Positions 1 through 8,355 of a stretch of 64,000 nt of DNA are shown piece after piece (positions within the stretch are counted from its first letter, which is position 1; the number at the start of each line of letters is the position of its first letter). Origin of the DNA: JAGRAX01 sp041391365 (GTDB taxonomy: Bacteria > Bdellovibrionota_G > JALEGL01 > JAGRMV01); the NCBI GenBank assembly GCA_041391365.1, contig JAWKOC010000002.1, positions 248,001 to 312,000 on the forward strand. Reading direction: 5' to 3'. The notes under the pieces were generated by a model, which made no database searches, was not told the DNA's origin, and worked only from the letters and a program-made list of their open reading frames with translations. Position numbers and translations under genes: made by a program.

Positions 1-611
1 ATGGTCACGCTGCCATCCCCAGGGTTTCCAAAAAAACGAATGTTCACATGGTTGTCGGCAACCAAATCCAAATAGTTATCGTTGTTGTAGTCCATGGCGG
101 CTACACCTTCAAAGTTTCGAGTGACACTTCCTGCGATGGATACGGTCAGAGCTGTGTTGACATAGTTTGGATCTTGGGAGGAATCTCCGAAGCTATAGGG
201 AGTGGTGGCACTGCTGCCTTGGTTCAAATAAATTTCAAAACGCACGGGGCTGGATGAGCCTGAAGAACGAACCAAATCCAAAAAACCATCGTTGTTGAGG
301 TCGATGGCCAGTGCTTGTCGTTCCAAATCGTTGGCCAAAAGACCCGCGGCTCTTGTGGCTGTAACATCGGTAAACGACAAACTGGAAGCATTCCCATTGC
401 TGAAGAAAATGCGACTGGTCGAGGTGAGGTTCTCAAACACATCCAAGTAGCCGTCGTTATTCAGATCCACCCAAATCAGTCCAGCGTCCTTGGCACCCGC
501 GGTATCCAAGCCTACGCTGTTTCCGATTTCGGTAAAGTCTGCAAAACAAGGGTTGGACGACAGAGCTGTCGCCAGGGACATCAGCAAAAAGCCTACAAAA
601 ATGCGTTTCAT
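1..611 (-). CDS. FG-GAP/VCBS-repeat secreted protein, 3' end outside window
   Basis: This is the amino-terminal part (about 203 residues) of a secreted protein that runs off the left edge. Residues 1-24 form a signal peptide (MKRIFVGFLLMSLATALSS...CFA). The mature part carries at least three calcium-loop repeats of FG-GAP/VCBS type: DLNNDGYLDVF, DLNNDGFLDLV and DYNNDNYLDLV, spaced about 60-65 residues apart. Such repeats fold as beta-propeller blades on exported or surface proteins. The ATG at 611 is preceded by GGAGAAAGAC on the minus strand, and a good promoter lies upstream. The substrate or partner cannot be told. The repeat family is well supported; the role is unknown. Confidence 0.85.
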   Translation of the reverse strand, partial: MKRIFVGFLLMSLATALSSNPCFADFTEIGNSVGLDTAGAKDAGLIWVDLNNDGYLDVFENLTSTSRIFFSNGNASSLSFTDVTATRAAGLLANDLERQALAIDLNNDGFLDLVRSSGSSSPVRFEIYLNQGSSATTPYSFGDSSQDPNYVNTALTVSIAGSVTRNFEGVAAMDYNNDNYLDLVADNHVNIRFFGNPGDGSVT

Positions 612-643
612 GTCTTTCTCCAGAATTGACAAGATGTGTTAGA

Positions 644-664
644 ATATGCCTTTTTCGGGCATAT
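644..664 (-). promoter_or_regulatory. 5' UTR stem-loop of the FG-GAP transcript
   Basis: A perfect 7-bp stem (ATATGCC/GGCATAT) with a 7-base loop lies just downstream of the predicted transcription start. That places it at the very 5' end of the mRNA, a position typical of stabilising hairpins. Confidence 0.45.
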
Positions 665-672
665 GGTCCACC

Positions 673-702
673 ATTATACGCACAAAATACGCACAAAAGC
701 AA
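673..702 (-). promoter_or_regulatory. sigma-70-like promoter for the FG-GAP gene
   Basis: Read on the minus strand there is a perfect -10 TATAAT (673-678) and a partial -35 TTGCTT (697-702), separated by 18 bases. The spacer contains a tandem TTTTGTGCGTA repeat. It lies about 60 bases before the start at 611. Confidence 0.6.
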
Positions 703-759
703 TGGGTAGAAAGATCATGTTGTAGGGTAAAACCATAGAATGGCACAGATAACCGAGAA

Positions 760-1521
760 TCAATTGTTGAGTTTGCCCTCGTTCACCCAACATTCAATGG
801 TTTGGTAATTTTCATTGGTCGTCGCAAACACTGTTCCCCCACTATGGCTGACCACTCCTGTCAGGATATTTTTTATTTTTGTTCCTGAGACACCATTGAG
901 TTCTGTATATGCGGCAGGGCTTGCTCCAGACAAGGTCAAACCTCCTGAGTTTCCATGACAACCCGTGCAGCCTTGGGCTTTAAAAATCGGATACACATGG
1001 CCCCCAAACGAACACGTGGAGTTGGTGGAGTCGAGCAAGGCTCCATCATTGATCCAGCAGGCAATCTTGCGATAGTCAGCATCTCCAGTTCCCGTAAAGA
1101 TATCGTTCCCCGCATGGCTTACCCCCAAAGGTTTTGTGAGAATTGTACTCGTGGCAGGGGAATCCAAATCCACGCGTTCGGGTTCACTCTTATCGAGCAA
1201 CTGGCCCCATACGCCAGAGGTTCCTTCCCCAGAGTTGTTGTCCGCAGGGTCCAAATTGATTTGCGTGATTCCAGAGCCTGCATGGCAGCCGTTGGAAAGA
1301 CAACCTCGATCCGAAAAGATGGGCAAGATGGATGTGGAAAACGTGGTGTCGACACCTGTGCAGCTCACGCCCCCCGGACCGCTGCCTCCACCCAGTCCTT
1401 CGAAGTCGGCTGGATCAAGATTGTTGATGCCAATGGTGGAACAGGCACCGAGCATCATCATGTTCAGGAGTATTGCAACATGAAGAAATTTTCTGGAATG
1501 TGGAGCTCGCACGTGTTTCAT
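760..1521 (-). CDS. lipoprotein with two cytochrome-c-like CxnCH segments
   Basis: A 253-residue lipoprotein. The lipobox MLGAC places the lipidated Cys near residue 27, after a basic N-terminus and hydrophobic stretch. The mature part has two similar halves, each starting with a STSILPIF or HVYPIF segment followed by a Cys/His motif: GCLSNGCHAG (CX4CH) and GCTGCHGNSGG (CX2CH). This resembles the haem-binding segments of planctomycete-type cytochrome c domains, where ILPIF precedes CxxCH. It is the last gene of a five-gene minus-strand cluster and is related to the protein at 6668. Haem attachment is likely for the CX2CH site and uncertain for the CX4CH site. Electron transfer at the cell envelope is inference. 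Confidence 0.7.
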   Translation of the reverse strand: MKHVRAPHSRKFLHVAILLNMMMLGACSTIGINNLDPADFEGLGGGSGPGGVSCTGVDTTFSTSILPIFSDRGCLSNGCHAGSGITQINLDPADNNSGEGTSGVWGQLLDKSEPERVDLDSPATSTILTKPLGVSHAGNDIFTGTGDADYRKIACWINDGALLDSTNSTCSFGGHVYPIFKAQGCTGCHGNSGGLTLSGASPAAYTELNGVSGTKIKNILTGVVSHSGGTVFATTNENYQTIECWVNEGKLNN

Positions 1522-1552
1522 AAATCAACCTGATCAAAGCATGGATGGTCTC

Positions 1553-3097
1553 TTAGATCAAAAATCCCCTCGTCCCCTTGAGTGTACCAGAGGTATCGCT
1601 GATTCCCACATCGGAGATGTTGATTCCCAAAATGTAGGCGTAGGCGGCCAAGGCACTCGTAGATGGATAGAGGTTCGACATGGTGTTTCCACCCGTGTTT
1701 ACGTTCCAGGCCATCAAGTTGCCTGAGGTGGGTACGTTTCCATAGATCCCTGGAACAAACTTTGAGGGAGTTTGGGAGTCGATGACATACACACTGTTGG
1801 AACCTTTGTCGGGAAAGTCAGCCCCAATCAATGCTCCTCGTTGGTGATCATCCACACTGACGAATACCGGATCAATGTCCCATTCTTTTCCAGATCCAAT
1901 GTTGGTCAATGCGTTGCCAAGAATCTGGGAGAAATACAAGGCCACACGACCTTGGTCAGAGTTGGCTCCATTTCCCAATCCGTCAGATATTTTTTGTTTG
2001 CGAGAATGCCAATCACCGGTGTCGATCATGAATTCAAACCAGTTGGTGATGCCCACTTCCATAGCGTTGAGGGCCACGACCATGAACTTGTCGTAGTCCA
2101 CAATGGTATCAAATCGACTATTCGGTTTGTTGTTCTGTGCATTTCCTGTTCGGATCAACGCAAGTCGAGAAGCGTTCAGAGAACTGTCAGGATTGAGCAA
2201 ATCTCCATAACTTGCAGCCAGTGCTGTGGCAGCTTGCTCTTGCGATGCTTTGGCAAGCTCTGGATACTTACTGTATTTGAGTTTGTTTTGAATTTCATCG
2301 TTGAAAAAATTTCCCAACGCATTGATCAAATTGCTCTTGAGTCCTGCCGACAAGGTCGATCCATCTTTGGCTTTGATGTCGAATTGTTTGAACTGATTGT
2401 ACAGCGGGGCGAAAGAACCATAGTTTGTGGGCAGATATTGGGCTCCATATTGCGCTGCTTTTTGTGAACTGGATACGTTGGCTGCCAGCTGCATTTTGAT
2501 GTTCACGCGGTTTTCATCCACAAATGCAATGGGGTTGGGAATCAAGGTTCCTCCACCAGAGGCTTGAACAGCAGCCCAATAGCTCAAAAAACCATAGTTA
2601 CTTCTTCCAACTTCCGGAGAAAGAGGAGTGTGGTTGCTTGCGCTTGAAATCGCATCAAACATCGCAATCTTTCCTGCATGGCTGGTCAAGTAGGGAGCAG
2701 ACTGAGGAGAAAAGTTGATGGCCGGCATGTTGCCATTGACAGGATTTGTGACCGAAGAAAATCCAGTGCTAAAATGAAGCGCTCGGTTGGCATTGGTTTG
2801 GCCAACTTGATCGTTGATGAAAGGATGCATCGAACGGAAAGGCATCCCTTGTCTCCAACGAAAGGTAACGAATTTTCGCACACCAGAACCTTGGGCAAAA
2901 GCAGTCGAGCTTCCAAAAACTTTTTTGGACAATTTTTCCATCGATTCCAACCGGATCATTGATGGAACTCCAAAAGCGGCCATGAACGAACCCACGCTCG
3001 TGATGAACTTTCGTCGATCCATATCATTGAGTTTGTGAAGTGGAAGATTTTCTTTTTGTTTGGCCATCAAGATTGTATTGGATTGTGTTTTTTTCAT
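1553..3097 (-). CDS. Tat-exported DUF1501-like protein, tandem paralogue A
   Basis: 514 residues. The N-terminus carries a twin-arginine-type signal (MDRRKFITSVGSFMAAFGVP) ending near STAFAQ, so the folded protein is probably exported by Tat. An ATG at 3097 is chosen over upstream starts because AAGGA lies just before it and because it aligns with the paralogue at 3146. The body has features reminiscent of DUF1501/alkaline-phosphatase-fold proteins: a KFVTFRWRQGMP strand near the start of the mature part, a DTGDWHSR segment like the WDTH motif, and a C-terminal GTRGFL. That family assignment is by motif feel only. It is nearly collinear with the next gene, with a short tract of near-identical DNA between them. 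Function unknown. Confidence 0.7.
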   Translation of the reverse strand: MKKTQSNTILMAKQKENLPLHKLNDMDRRKFITSVGSFMAAFGVPSMIRLESMEKLSKKVFGSSTAFAQGSGVRKFVTFRWRQGMPFRSMHPFINDQVGQTNANRALHFSTGFSSVTNPVNGNMPAINFSPQSAPYLTSHAGKIAMFDAISSASNHTPLSPEVGRSNYGFLSYWAAVQASGGGTLIPNPIAFVDENRVNIKMQLAANVSSSQKAAQYGAQYLPTNYGSFAPLYNQFKQFDIKAKDGSTLSAGLKSNLINALGNFFNDEIQNKLKYSKYPELAKASQEQAATALAASYGDLLNPDSSLNASRLALIRTGNAQNNKPNSRFDTIVDYDKFMVVALNAMEVGITNWFEFMIDTGDWHSRKQKISDGLGNGANSDQGRVALYFSQILGNALTNIGSGKEWDIDPVFVSVDDHQRGALIGADFPDKGSNSVYVIDSQTPSKFVPGIYGNVPTSGNLMAWNVNTGGNTMSNLYPSTSALAAYAYILGINISDVGISDTSGTLKGTRGFLI

Positions 3098-3145
3098 CTT
3101 TTCTTTCCTTCTAAAATAGGCAACATGATCCATCACTGTATCATG

Positions 3146-4690
3146 TTACAATAAAAATCCTCGAGTTCCTTTCAACATGTTTGATGTGTCGTTGAGTCCA
3201 ACATCAGCAATGTCCACTCCAACAATATGAGCTGCACCTGACAATGCAGTTGTAGAGGAATAAAAAGTAGATTTTGTATTTCCTCCTGCATTGACATCCC
3301 AAGACATAAAATTTCCACTTGGTGGAATCGCTCCATAAACCCCTGGAACAAATTTGGTGGGATTTATTGAATCAATGACATAAATACTATTTGAACCTTT
3401 GTCGGGAAAATCAGATCCGATCAATGCGCCCCGTTGAAAGTCATCTCCACTGATGAATACTGGATCAATATCCCATTCTTTTCCCGATCCGATGTTGTCA
3501 AGAGCGTTCCCCATGATGTGAGAAAAATACAAAGCAACCTTTGCCTGATCGAAGGATGCACCATTTCCCAATCCATCAGAAATTTTTTCTTTTCGTGTGT
3601 GCCAATCTTTGGTGTCAATCATGAATTCTAACCAATTGGTGAGTCCAATTTCGATTGCATTGAGTGCTACGACCATGAACTTGTCAAAATCAACTACAGT
3701 AGTGAATCGAGAGTTGTTTGGGTCGTTGTTTTGTGCATTTCCTGCCCGAATCAGCGCAAGCCGAGAAGAGTTCTGGGAACTGTCAGGATTGAGAAGATCT
3801 CCAAAACTTGCTGCAAGAGCTGTTGCAGCTTGGTCTTGAGAGGCTTTGGCAAGTTCTGGATATTTGCTGTATCTGAGCTTGTTTTGAATTTCATCGTTGA
3901 AAAAATTTCCCAACGCATTGATCAAATTGCTCTTGAGTCCTGCCGACAATGTGGAACCATCTTTGGCTTTGATGTCGAATTGTTTGAACTGATTGTAGAG
4001 GGGAGAAAAATTGGTGTAATTTGTAGGGAGGTATTTTGCACTGTACTGTGCTGCCTTGGTCGCATTTGATACACTTGCGCTGAGCTGCATGGACATGTTG
4101 ACTCGATTGGTATCCGCGAAAGAAATAGGATTGGGTAGAATTGTTCCAGATCCAGCTCCCTGAACAGCAGCCCAATAGCTTAAAAAGCCGTAGTCACTTT
4201 TTCCAATCTCAGGAGAAAGTTGGGTATGGCTAATGGCACTGTCAATTCCATCAAAGAGAGCAATTTTTTGAGCATGACTCGAAAGGTGTGGAGCCGACTG
4301 GGGTGAAAAATTGATTGTAGGCATGTTGGTTACATTGTTGGCAACGGAGACAAGACCTGAACTAAAATGCAAAGCTCTGTTTGGATTTGTCAAAGATGCA
4401 TTCGCATCAGTTTCAAATGGATGCATGGATCGAAAAGGCATTCCTGGTCTCCATCGGAACGTGATGAATTTTCGTGCGCCAGAACTTTGAGCATACGCAA
4501 CAGAACTTCCAAAAACTTTTTTGGATAATTTTTCCATGGATTCAAAGCGTATGATGGAAGGAACTCCAAAAGCAGCCATGAATGAACCCACACTCAAGAT
4601 AAACTTTCGTCGATCCATGTCATTGAGTTTGTGAAGAGGAAGATTTTCCTTTTGCTTCGCACTCAATATTTTGTTTGAATGTTTGTTCAT
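3146..4690 (-). CDS. Tat-exported DUF1501-like protein, tandem paralogue B
   Basis: 514 residues, exactly the length of its neighbour at 1553 and alignable end to end (shared MDRRKFI signal, KFITFRWRPGMPFRSMHPF, FFNDEIQNKLRYSKYPELAK, DTKDWHTRKEK, GTRGFLL). The twin-arginine-type signal predicts Tat export, with cleavage after SSVAYAQ. The start at 4690 (MNKHSNK...) is chosen by alignment with paralogue A; a longer reading would overlap the preceding lipoprotein gene. The stop lies about 50 bases before the start of paralogue A, so the two are probably cotranscribed after tandem duplication. Distant DUF1501-like resemblance; no function can be assigned. Confidence 0.7.
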   Translation of the reverse strand: MNKHSNKILSAKQKENLPLHKLNDMDRRKFILSVGSFMAAFGVPSIIRFESMEKLSKKVFGSSVAYAQSSGARKFITFRWRPGMPFRSMHPFETDANASLTNPNRALHFSSGLVSVANNVTNMPTINFSPQSAPHLSSHAQKIALFDGIDSAISHTQLSPEIGKSDYGFLSYWAAVQGAGSGTILPNPISFADTNRVNMSMQLSASVSNATKAAQYSAKYLPTNYTNFSPLYNQFKQFDIKAKDGSTLSAGLKSNLINALGNFFNDEIQNKLRYSKYPELAKASQDQAATALAASFGDLLNPDSSQNSSRLALIRAGNAQNNDPNNSRFTTVVDFDKFMVVALNAIEIGLTNWLEFMIDTKDWHTRKEKISDGLGNGASFDQAKVALYFSHIMGNALDNIGSGKEWDIDPVFISGDDFQRGALIGSDFPDKGSNSIYVIDSINPTKFVPGVYGAIPPSGNFMSWDVNAGGNTKSTFYSSTTALSGAAHIVGVDIADVGLNDTSNMLKGTRGFLL

Positions 4691-4707
4691 TGGTCCAAAA
4701 GTTCCTT

Positions 4708-5208
4708 TTATAAGTTTGATGCAATGGCAGACAAAGAAGTCATTGCAAACAAGCATCGAGCAGCTTCTCGCTGATCGTCATTGGCGTATCCTGACAATGC
4801 CATGATTTCACTCAAATCACTTTGAGCGTCACTGTCCATCTCTTCGCCTGTGAGCTCTTGCCAAAAACTTTCCAACTTTGCATCAGATGATAAATCCAAG
4901 GTGGTATTTTCACAGGCCAATGCCATCACTTTGAAATGATCGGTGATCCATGTACTCGAAATTTCAGTATTTAAGAACGTTTCCATCCGACTGTCGAGCA
5001 GAATCACAGCTGGATCACCTTCGGCAAGGCCCATGGTGGTGATCAATCGATCTCTGAGCACATTATAGTGGACCAATTTCAAATTGGCTACGCTTTGATC
5101 AAACGTTCCAAGCTCATCAAAGTTCAAGCTCGATTCATTTGATCCTCCACAAAAACTTAGGCTCATGGCGATCGTAGCGGTTAAAAAAAGTTTTGAAATC
5201 TTTTTCAT
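4708..5208 (-). CDS. small lipoprotein of unknown function
   Basis: 166 residues. Signal peptide MKKISKLFLTATIAMSLSFC with a lipobox-like SLSFC followed by GGSNESS. The mature part is alpha-helical and acidic with no recognisable motif and no CxxCH. A start four codons upstream (5220) is possible; 5208 is preferred because it gives a standard MKK signal peptide. It sits 15 bases after the stop of the 405-residue c-type lipoprotein and 17 bases before the Tat protein gene, so it looks like an integral member of this operon. It might be an accessory subunit, but nothing in the sequence states its role. Confidence 0.65.
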   Translation of the reverse strand: MKKISKLFLTATIAMSLSFCGGSNESSLNFDELGTFDQSVANLKLVHYNVLRDRLITTMGLAEGDPAVILLDSRMETFLNTEISSTWITDHFKVMALACENTTLDLSSDAKLESFWQELTGEEMDSDAQSDLSEIMALSGYANDDQREAARCLFAMTSLSAIASNL

Positions 5209-5223
5209 TGTTACACCCATAAT

Positions 5224-6441
5224 TTACTCACTTCCCACACTTAAAAGATAGTCATCGTGTTTGAGCACGCGGACCATAAAGTTCTTTGCCACCAGCTGCT
5301 CGTCTTTCATGACTTGCAACCATCGGGCAAAGAATGTTTTTTCCAAATCGGTTGCAGAGAAGTTGTCTGGAACAACGGTATCTGCGATACCTCCCACACC
5401 TTCTTCAAGATTGAAAAGAATGGACAACATTCTCTCAGTCCAACAAGAAGCATAGTAGGGAGTAGAAATCATAGCGTTGGCCATGTCAGCGGGGCTGAGC
5501 ACGGTCCCAAATCCTTTGACTGGCGTGAAGTAGGCTTCAGAGTTGGCGGCAGAAAGAGTGTTTCCGCTTTCGTCTTTGGGTTCAAGATCAAACGTATTAT
5601 CTTCCTGTCCCCACTGGTTGCTTCCGCGAGCACTGTTGGCTACAAAATCCCCAGTATCCGTAAAATCATGGGTTGCACCTCTCCATAGGTTCATCCCACC
5701 ATTGTTTTTGTGGCAAGGACGGCAATCCAAATCATTGACAACGTCGACGGTGTAAAGAACACCGATTTGATTGTCTCCCCAACTGTTGAAGACGGTACTG
5801 TCTTGGGTTGGAAAATGAATGCACAAGTTCATGTGCAAGGTACGGTTGATGTAACTGAACGAAGCCTGGTCCATGTGTTTTTTCACATAGGATTCTTGGG
5901 TAAGGTATCCAGACTTGAACGCATCGGCGGGACCATTGGTGTATCCGGCCGCCATGTCACTTCCGTCTGGACCAAAACCTTGGACGCGTGTCAACGAATC
6001 AGACATGGGCAATCCATTCAAAATGGTCCAGGTCAGTGTATTTGCGGGCAAGTTTTCTGCATCACTTCCACTGAAGCTTCCCACCTGCAAATGTTTGAAA
6101 AAATACTCTTGAAGACGTGTTTTGAATTTGTTTTCTTCCGCCAAGTCGTCAATGGCATCTTCATAGGCTTGTCTTGCAGCAGAAAGAGAAGAAGCAGATT
6201 GAATGGCGCTGATGGCTGCGGGACTGGGAATCGAATAGGCGAGGTTTTCGCTGATCTGACGATAGGCTTTTTCCAGGTGGGCCTTGCTCCAGGTGATTTT
6301 TCCGTCACTTCCCAAACTTACGGATTGTTCCACAATCGTGTCCCCTGAAATGGTGGTTTTGCAAGCCAACCCCAAAAGGATGGTGGACAAAAGAAGGCCT
6401 TTTTTCCAAGAATCTCTATATGTTGTTGCTGTCGTCATCAT
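5224..6441 (-). CDS. c-type cytochrome-like lipoprotein, first gene of cluster
   Basis: 405 residues. The N-terminus ends in LLGLACK, a lipobox placing the lipidated Cys near residue 27. One canonical haem c site is present, DCRPCHKNNGG, near residue 240, in a context (NLDCRPCHKN..MNLWRG) reminiscent of Cys-His motifs in planctomycete/myxobacterial DUF15xx cytochrome clusters. The rest is predicted helical without other motifs. CAGGAGACGCG before the ATG is a strong ribosome binding site, and the 226-base gap upstream is where the operon promoter should lie. It heads a cluster with a small lipoprotein, two Tat-exported paralogues and a di-motif lipoprotein. A periplasmic or outer-membrane electron-transfer or oxidative-hydrolytic role is inference. 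Confidence 0.7.
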   Translation of the reverse strand: MMTTATTYRDSWKKGLLLSTILLGLACKTTISGDTIVEQSVSLGSDGKITWSKAHLEKAYRQISENLAYSIPSPAAISAIQSASSLSAARQAYEDAIDDLAEENKFKTRLQEYFFKHLQVGSFSGSDAENLPANTLTWTILNGLPMSDSLTRVQGFGPDGSDMAAGYTNGPADAFKSGYLTQESYVKKHMDQASFSYINRTLHMNLCIHFPTQDSTVFNSWGDNQIGVLYTVDVVNDLDCRPCHKNNGGMNLWRGATHDFTDTGDFVANSARGSNQWGQEDNTFDLEPKDESGNTLSAANSEAYFTPVKGFGTVLSPADMANAMISTPYYASCWTERMLSILFNLEEGVGGIADTVVPDNFSATDLEKTFFARWLQVMKDEQLVAKNFMVRVLKHDDYLLSVGSE

Positions 6442-6667
6442 CGCGTCTCCTGTAGTAAAGCAATGTCTGTACCAAGTTCATCCCAGATGGGACATTTCGG
6501 TTTTTTAAACAAATCAATGAGTTAGAAAAAAAGTGGGAAATCCTCGTCTCTCCGTTGAGTCACATATCACCGAACCATGCATCTTTTGCATAGATCAATG
6601 GCTTTGTTTTTGCGCAATCCAATTGTGTACAGAAAAATCCTTACAAGGTACCATTATATGAATAGCA

Positions 6668-7378
6668 ATGAGTCAATTCAAAACCATTTTTCGACTGGGA
6701 CTGAGTTTTTTTGGGGCTTTGGTCTTGTCATCCTGTTATTTTGACAAAGAGGGTGGATCATCCTCTTCTTCTCAGGTCTCCTTTTCTTCGGATGTTTTGT
6801 CGGTGTTCAACTCCAATTGCACCTCAGGATGTCATTCTGGGGGGACGCCTTCGGGGAGTTTGAGTTTGAGTTCGGCCGACAGCAGCATCACCGGGGTGTA
6901 TTCAAGTCTCAACACAGGGAGTTATTTCAACACCAGCAATGTTGCCCAAAGCAAACTTTTGACTCAAGCTGCAGATTCCGATTCGGGAGATCCCCATTCG
7001 GCAGGAGAAATTTTGGCCACCACGTCATCCGGATACAAAACTCTTGAATCGTGGATTTCGGAAGGTGCATTCAACGATGATTGCACGTCTACACCCAGTG
7101 TTTCCCTTTCGACGGATCTTGCCTCCATTTTCAGTGGAAATTGTTTGGGCTCAGGTTGTCATCAAAGTGGAGGGGTCAATCCTCAGTTGGATGCAAATGT
7201 GTATACGAACATTCAGTCTGCGCAAGCCATTGATACGAGTTCACCTCGTTCAAGTTCTCTGTTGAGAAAATCGTTGGGCCAAGATAGCCACGGCGGGTCT
7301 ACCATTTTTGCCGACGAGAACGTGGCCAACTGGAGATCCATCTATTGTTGGATCAAACAAGGCGGCTCCGACAACTAA
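6668..7378 (+). CDS. lipoprotein with two CxnCH segments, divergent from cluster
   Basis: 236 residues. Signal peptide ends in LVLSSC (lipobox), giving a lipoprotein. Two homologous halves each carry a cytochrome-like segment: VLSVFNSNCTSGCHSGG (CX3CH) and LASIFSGNCLGSGCHQSGG (CX4CH). Each half ends with a SWI.EGAFND or CWIKQGGSDN element like those of the 760-1521 lipoprotein (CWINDGALLD, CWVNEGKLNN), so the two genes are paralogous. The non-standard CxnCH spacing means haem attachment is not certain. It is transcribed away from the 760-6441 cluster across a shared 226-base intergenic region, consistent with coordinated expression. Function unknown. Confidence 0.7.
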   Translation: MSQFKTIFRLGLSFFGALVLSSCYFDKEGGSSSSSQVSFSSDVLSVFNSNCTSGCHSGGTPSGSLSLSSADSSITGVYSSLNTGSYFNTSNVAQSKLLTQAADSDSGDPHSAGEILATTSSGYKTLESWISEGAFNDDCTSTPSVSLSTDLASIFSGNCLGSGCHQSGGVNPQLDANVYTNIQSAQAIDTSSPRSSSLLRKSLGQDSHGGSTIFADENVANWRSIYCWIKQGGSDN

Positions 7379-7410
7379 TCACTCAAGCCGTGGGGCTCTC
7401 CCTGCCTTCG

Positions 7411-7441
7411 CTACGGCTAAGGCTACGGCTACGGCTACGGC
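7411..7441. repeat. tandem GGCTAC hexamer repeat
   Basis: About five consecutive copies of GGCTAC, one varied to GGCTAA, lie shortly after the stop of the lipoprotein gene at 7378. Not within a plausible reading frame; copy number may vary between strains. Confidence 0.7.
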
Positions 7442-7640
7442 GAGGCATGCCCCCTATGTCTAGTTCTTACTACAGCTGTCTGCCAAGACAAATCTTGCGT
7501 GAGTGAGCTTCGTCAGACATGTCCCGACATAGCTTTAGCGGAGTCGGACGCTTTAGTTTTTCCGGAATATTTGAATCTCCCATGAAAACCACAGGGATTC
7601 TCATTTGCTTCAGTTGAACAAAAGAAAAATAAAATATCAT

Positions 7641-7675
7641 CGCTTGGCTCTGCCGAGCGTCTTTATTTTGTTTCT
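7641..7675. terminator. bidirectional rho-independent terminator candidate
   Basis: Stem CGCTTGGC/GCCGAGCG with a TCT loop (one G-T pair), followed by a T-rich run on the plus strand and preceded by an A-rich run, so it could stop transcription from both sides. It lies between the convergent genes ending at 7378 and 7890. Confidence 0.55.
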
Positions 7676-7889
7676 ATCCACTGAAAACGTGAGTAGCTGG
7701 GCATTTGGATTGTGAGACTTTTATTCTGGAAGGGAACTAAAGCGCAATAGGCTGGACCAACAAATACATGGTTTGCTTAGATGAGCCATTCCCTGAAAGA
7801 ATAAAGGTCGAGCAATACACATACCCTGTGTGAGTAAAATGAATGCCAGCTCCCCGAAGGGGGTGAGCCACGCGGCTAGAGCATAAAGA

Positions 7890-8333
7890 CTAGGAGCCGA
7901 GTCGTGCGGCTACTTTGTTTAAGATTTCTTTTTCGGTTTGATTGTTGCTGGCAACAGCATTCCAATATCCATCTTCTTCAAACTCTTCATGTTTGTAGAG
8001 TTTGACAATGGTGGTCTGCCCATCAAAAGAAAAAGTTCCAGAAATGCGGTATTTGATTTTGCGATTGTTGACAAAGTCTCTGACCAGAGCGGTAGAAAAA
8101 TATCCTTTGCGCTGATCCTCAACTTCAATTTCGAACAAAAAATCATATTTGATGGTTTCCAATACCGTTTCCCATACTTTTGCGTACGGCACCGCAAAAC
8201 TTCGTATGTTTCCAGGTCCCAATGCATCTTTGGTTTGAGATGGAGACGATCCTTTGGGTCCACAATGCCAAAGTCCTCCAGACAAAGCCAAAAGAGTCAA
8301 ACACACAACAAGATTTGCAAGGGTTGTTTTCAT
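7890..8333 (-). CDS. lipoprotein of unknown function downstream of mtnA
   Basis: 147 residues. Signal peptide with lipobox-like GLWHCGPKG (Cys near residue 24). The mature domain (FAVPYAKVWETVLETIKYDFLFEIEVEDQRKGYFSTALV...) resembles small envelope lipoproteins with a helix-grip fold of the kind seen in BamC/NlpB-like domains: a VWETVLETI helix, then strands with KGYFST and a conserved Y(R/K)ISGTF strand. This similarity is impressionistic. The gene starts 22 bases after the mtnA stop, on the same strand, and may be cotranscribed. GAAAGGTCGCCT precedes the ATG. Confidence 0.65.
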   Translation of the reverse strand: MKTTLANLVVCLTLLALSGGLWHCGPKGSSPSQTKDALGPGNIRSFAVPYAKVWETVLETIKYDFLFEIEVEDQRKGYFSTALVRDFVNNRKIKYRISGTFSFDGQTTIVKLYKHEEFEEDGYWNAVASNNQTEKEILNKVAARLGS

Positions 8334-8355
8334 AGGCGACCTTTCTCTGCTTTTG

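Larger units (their letters stand above)
7379..7889. other. 511-base intergenic region without a convincing gene
   Basis: No reading frame here has a plausible start, ribosome binding site and protein-like composition. It holds the tandem hexamer at 7411-7441 and a bidirectional terminator-like hairpin at 7641-7675. Other short palindromes, for example around 7500-7560, are weak. Confidence 0.6.

Noticed and set aside
955..1533. Plus-strand open frame antisense to the lipoprotein gene
   Set aside because: Shadow of the real minus-strand gene, which has a lipobox and repeated CxnCH motifs.
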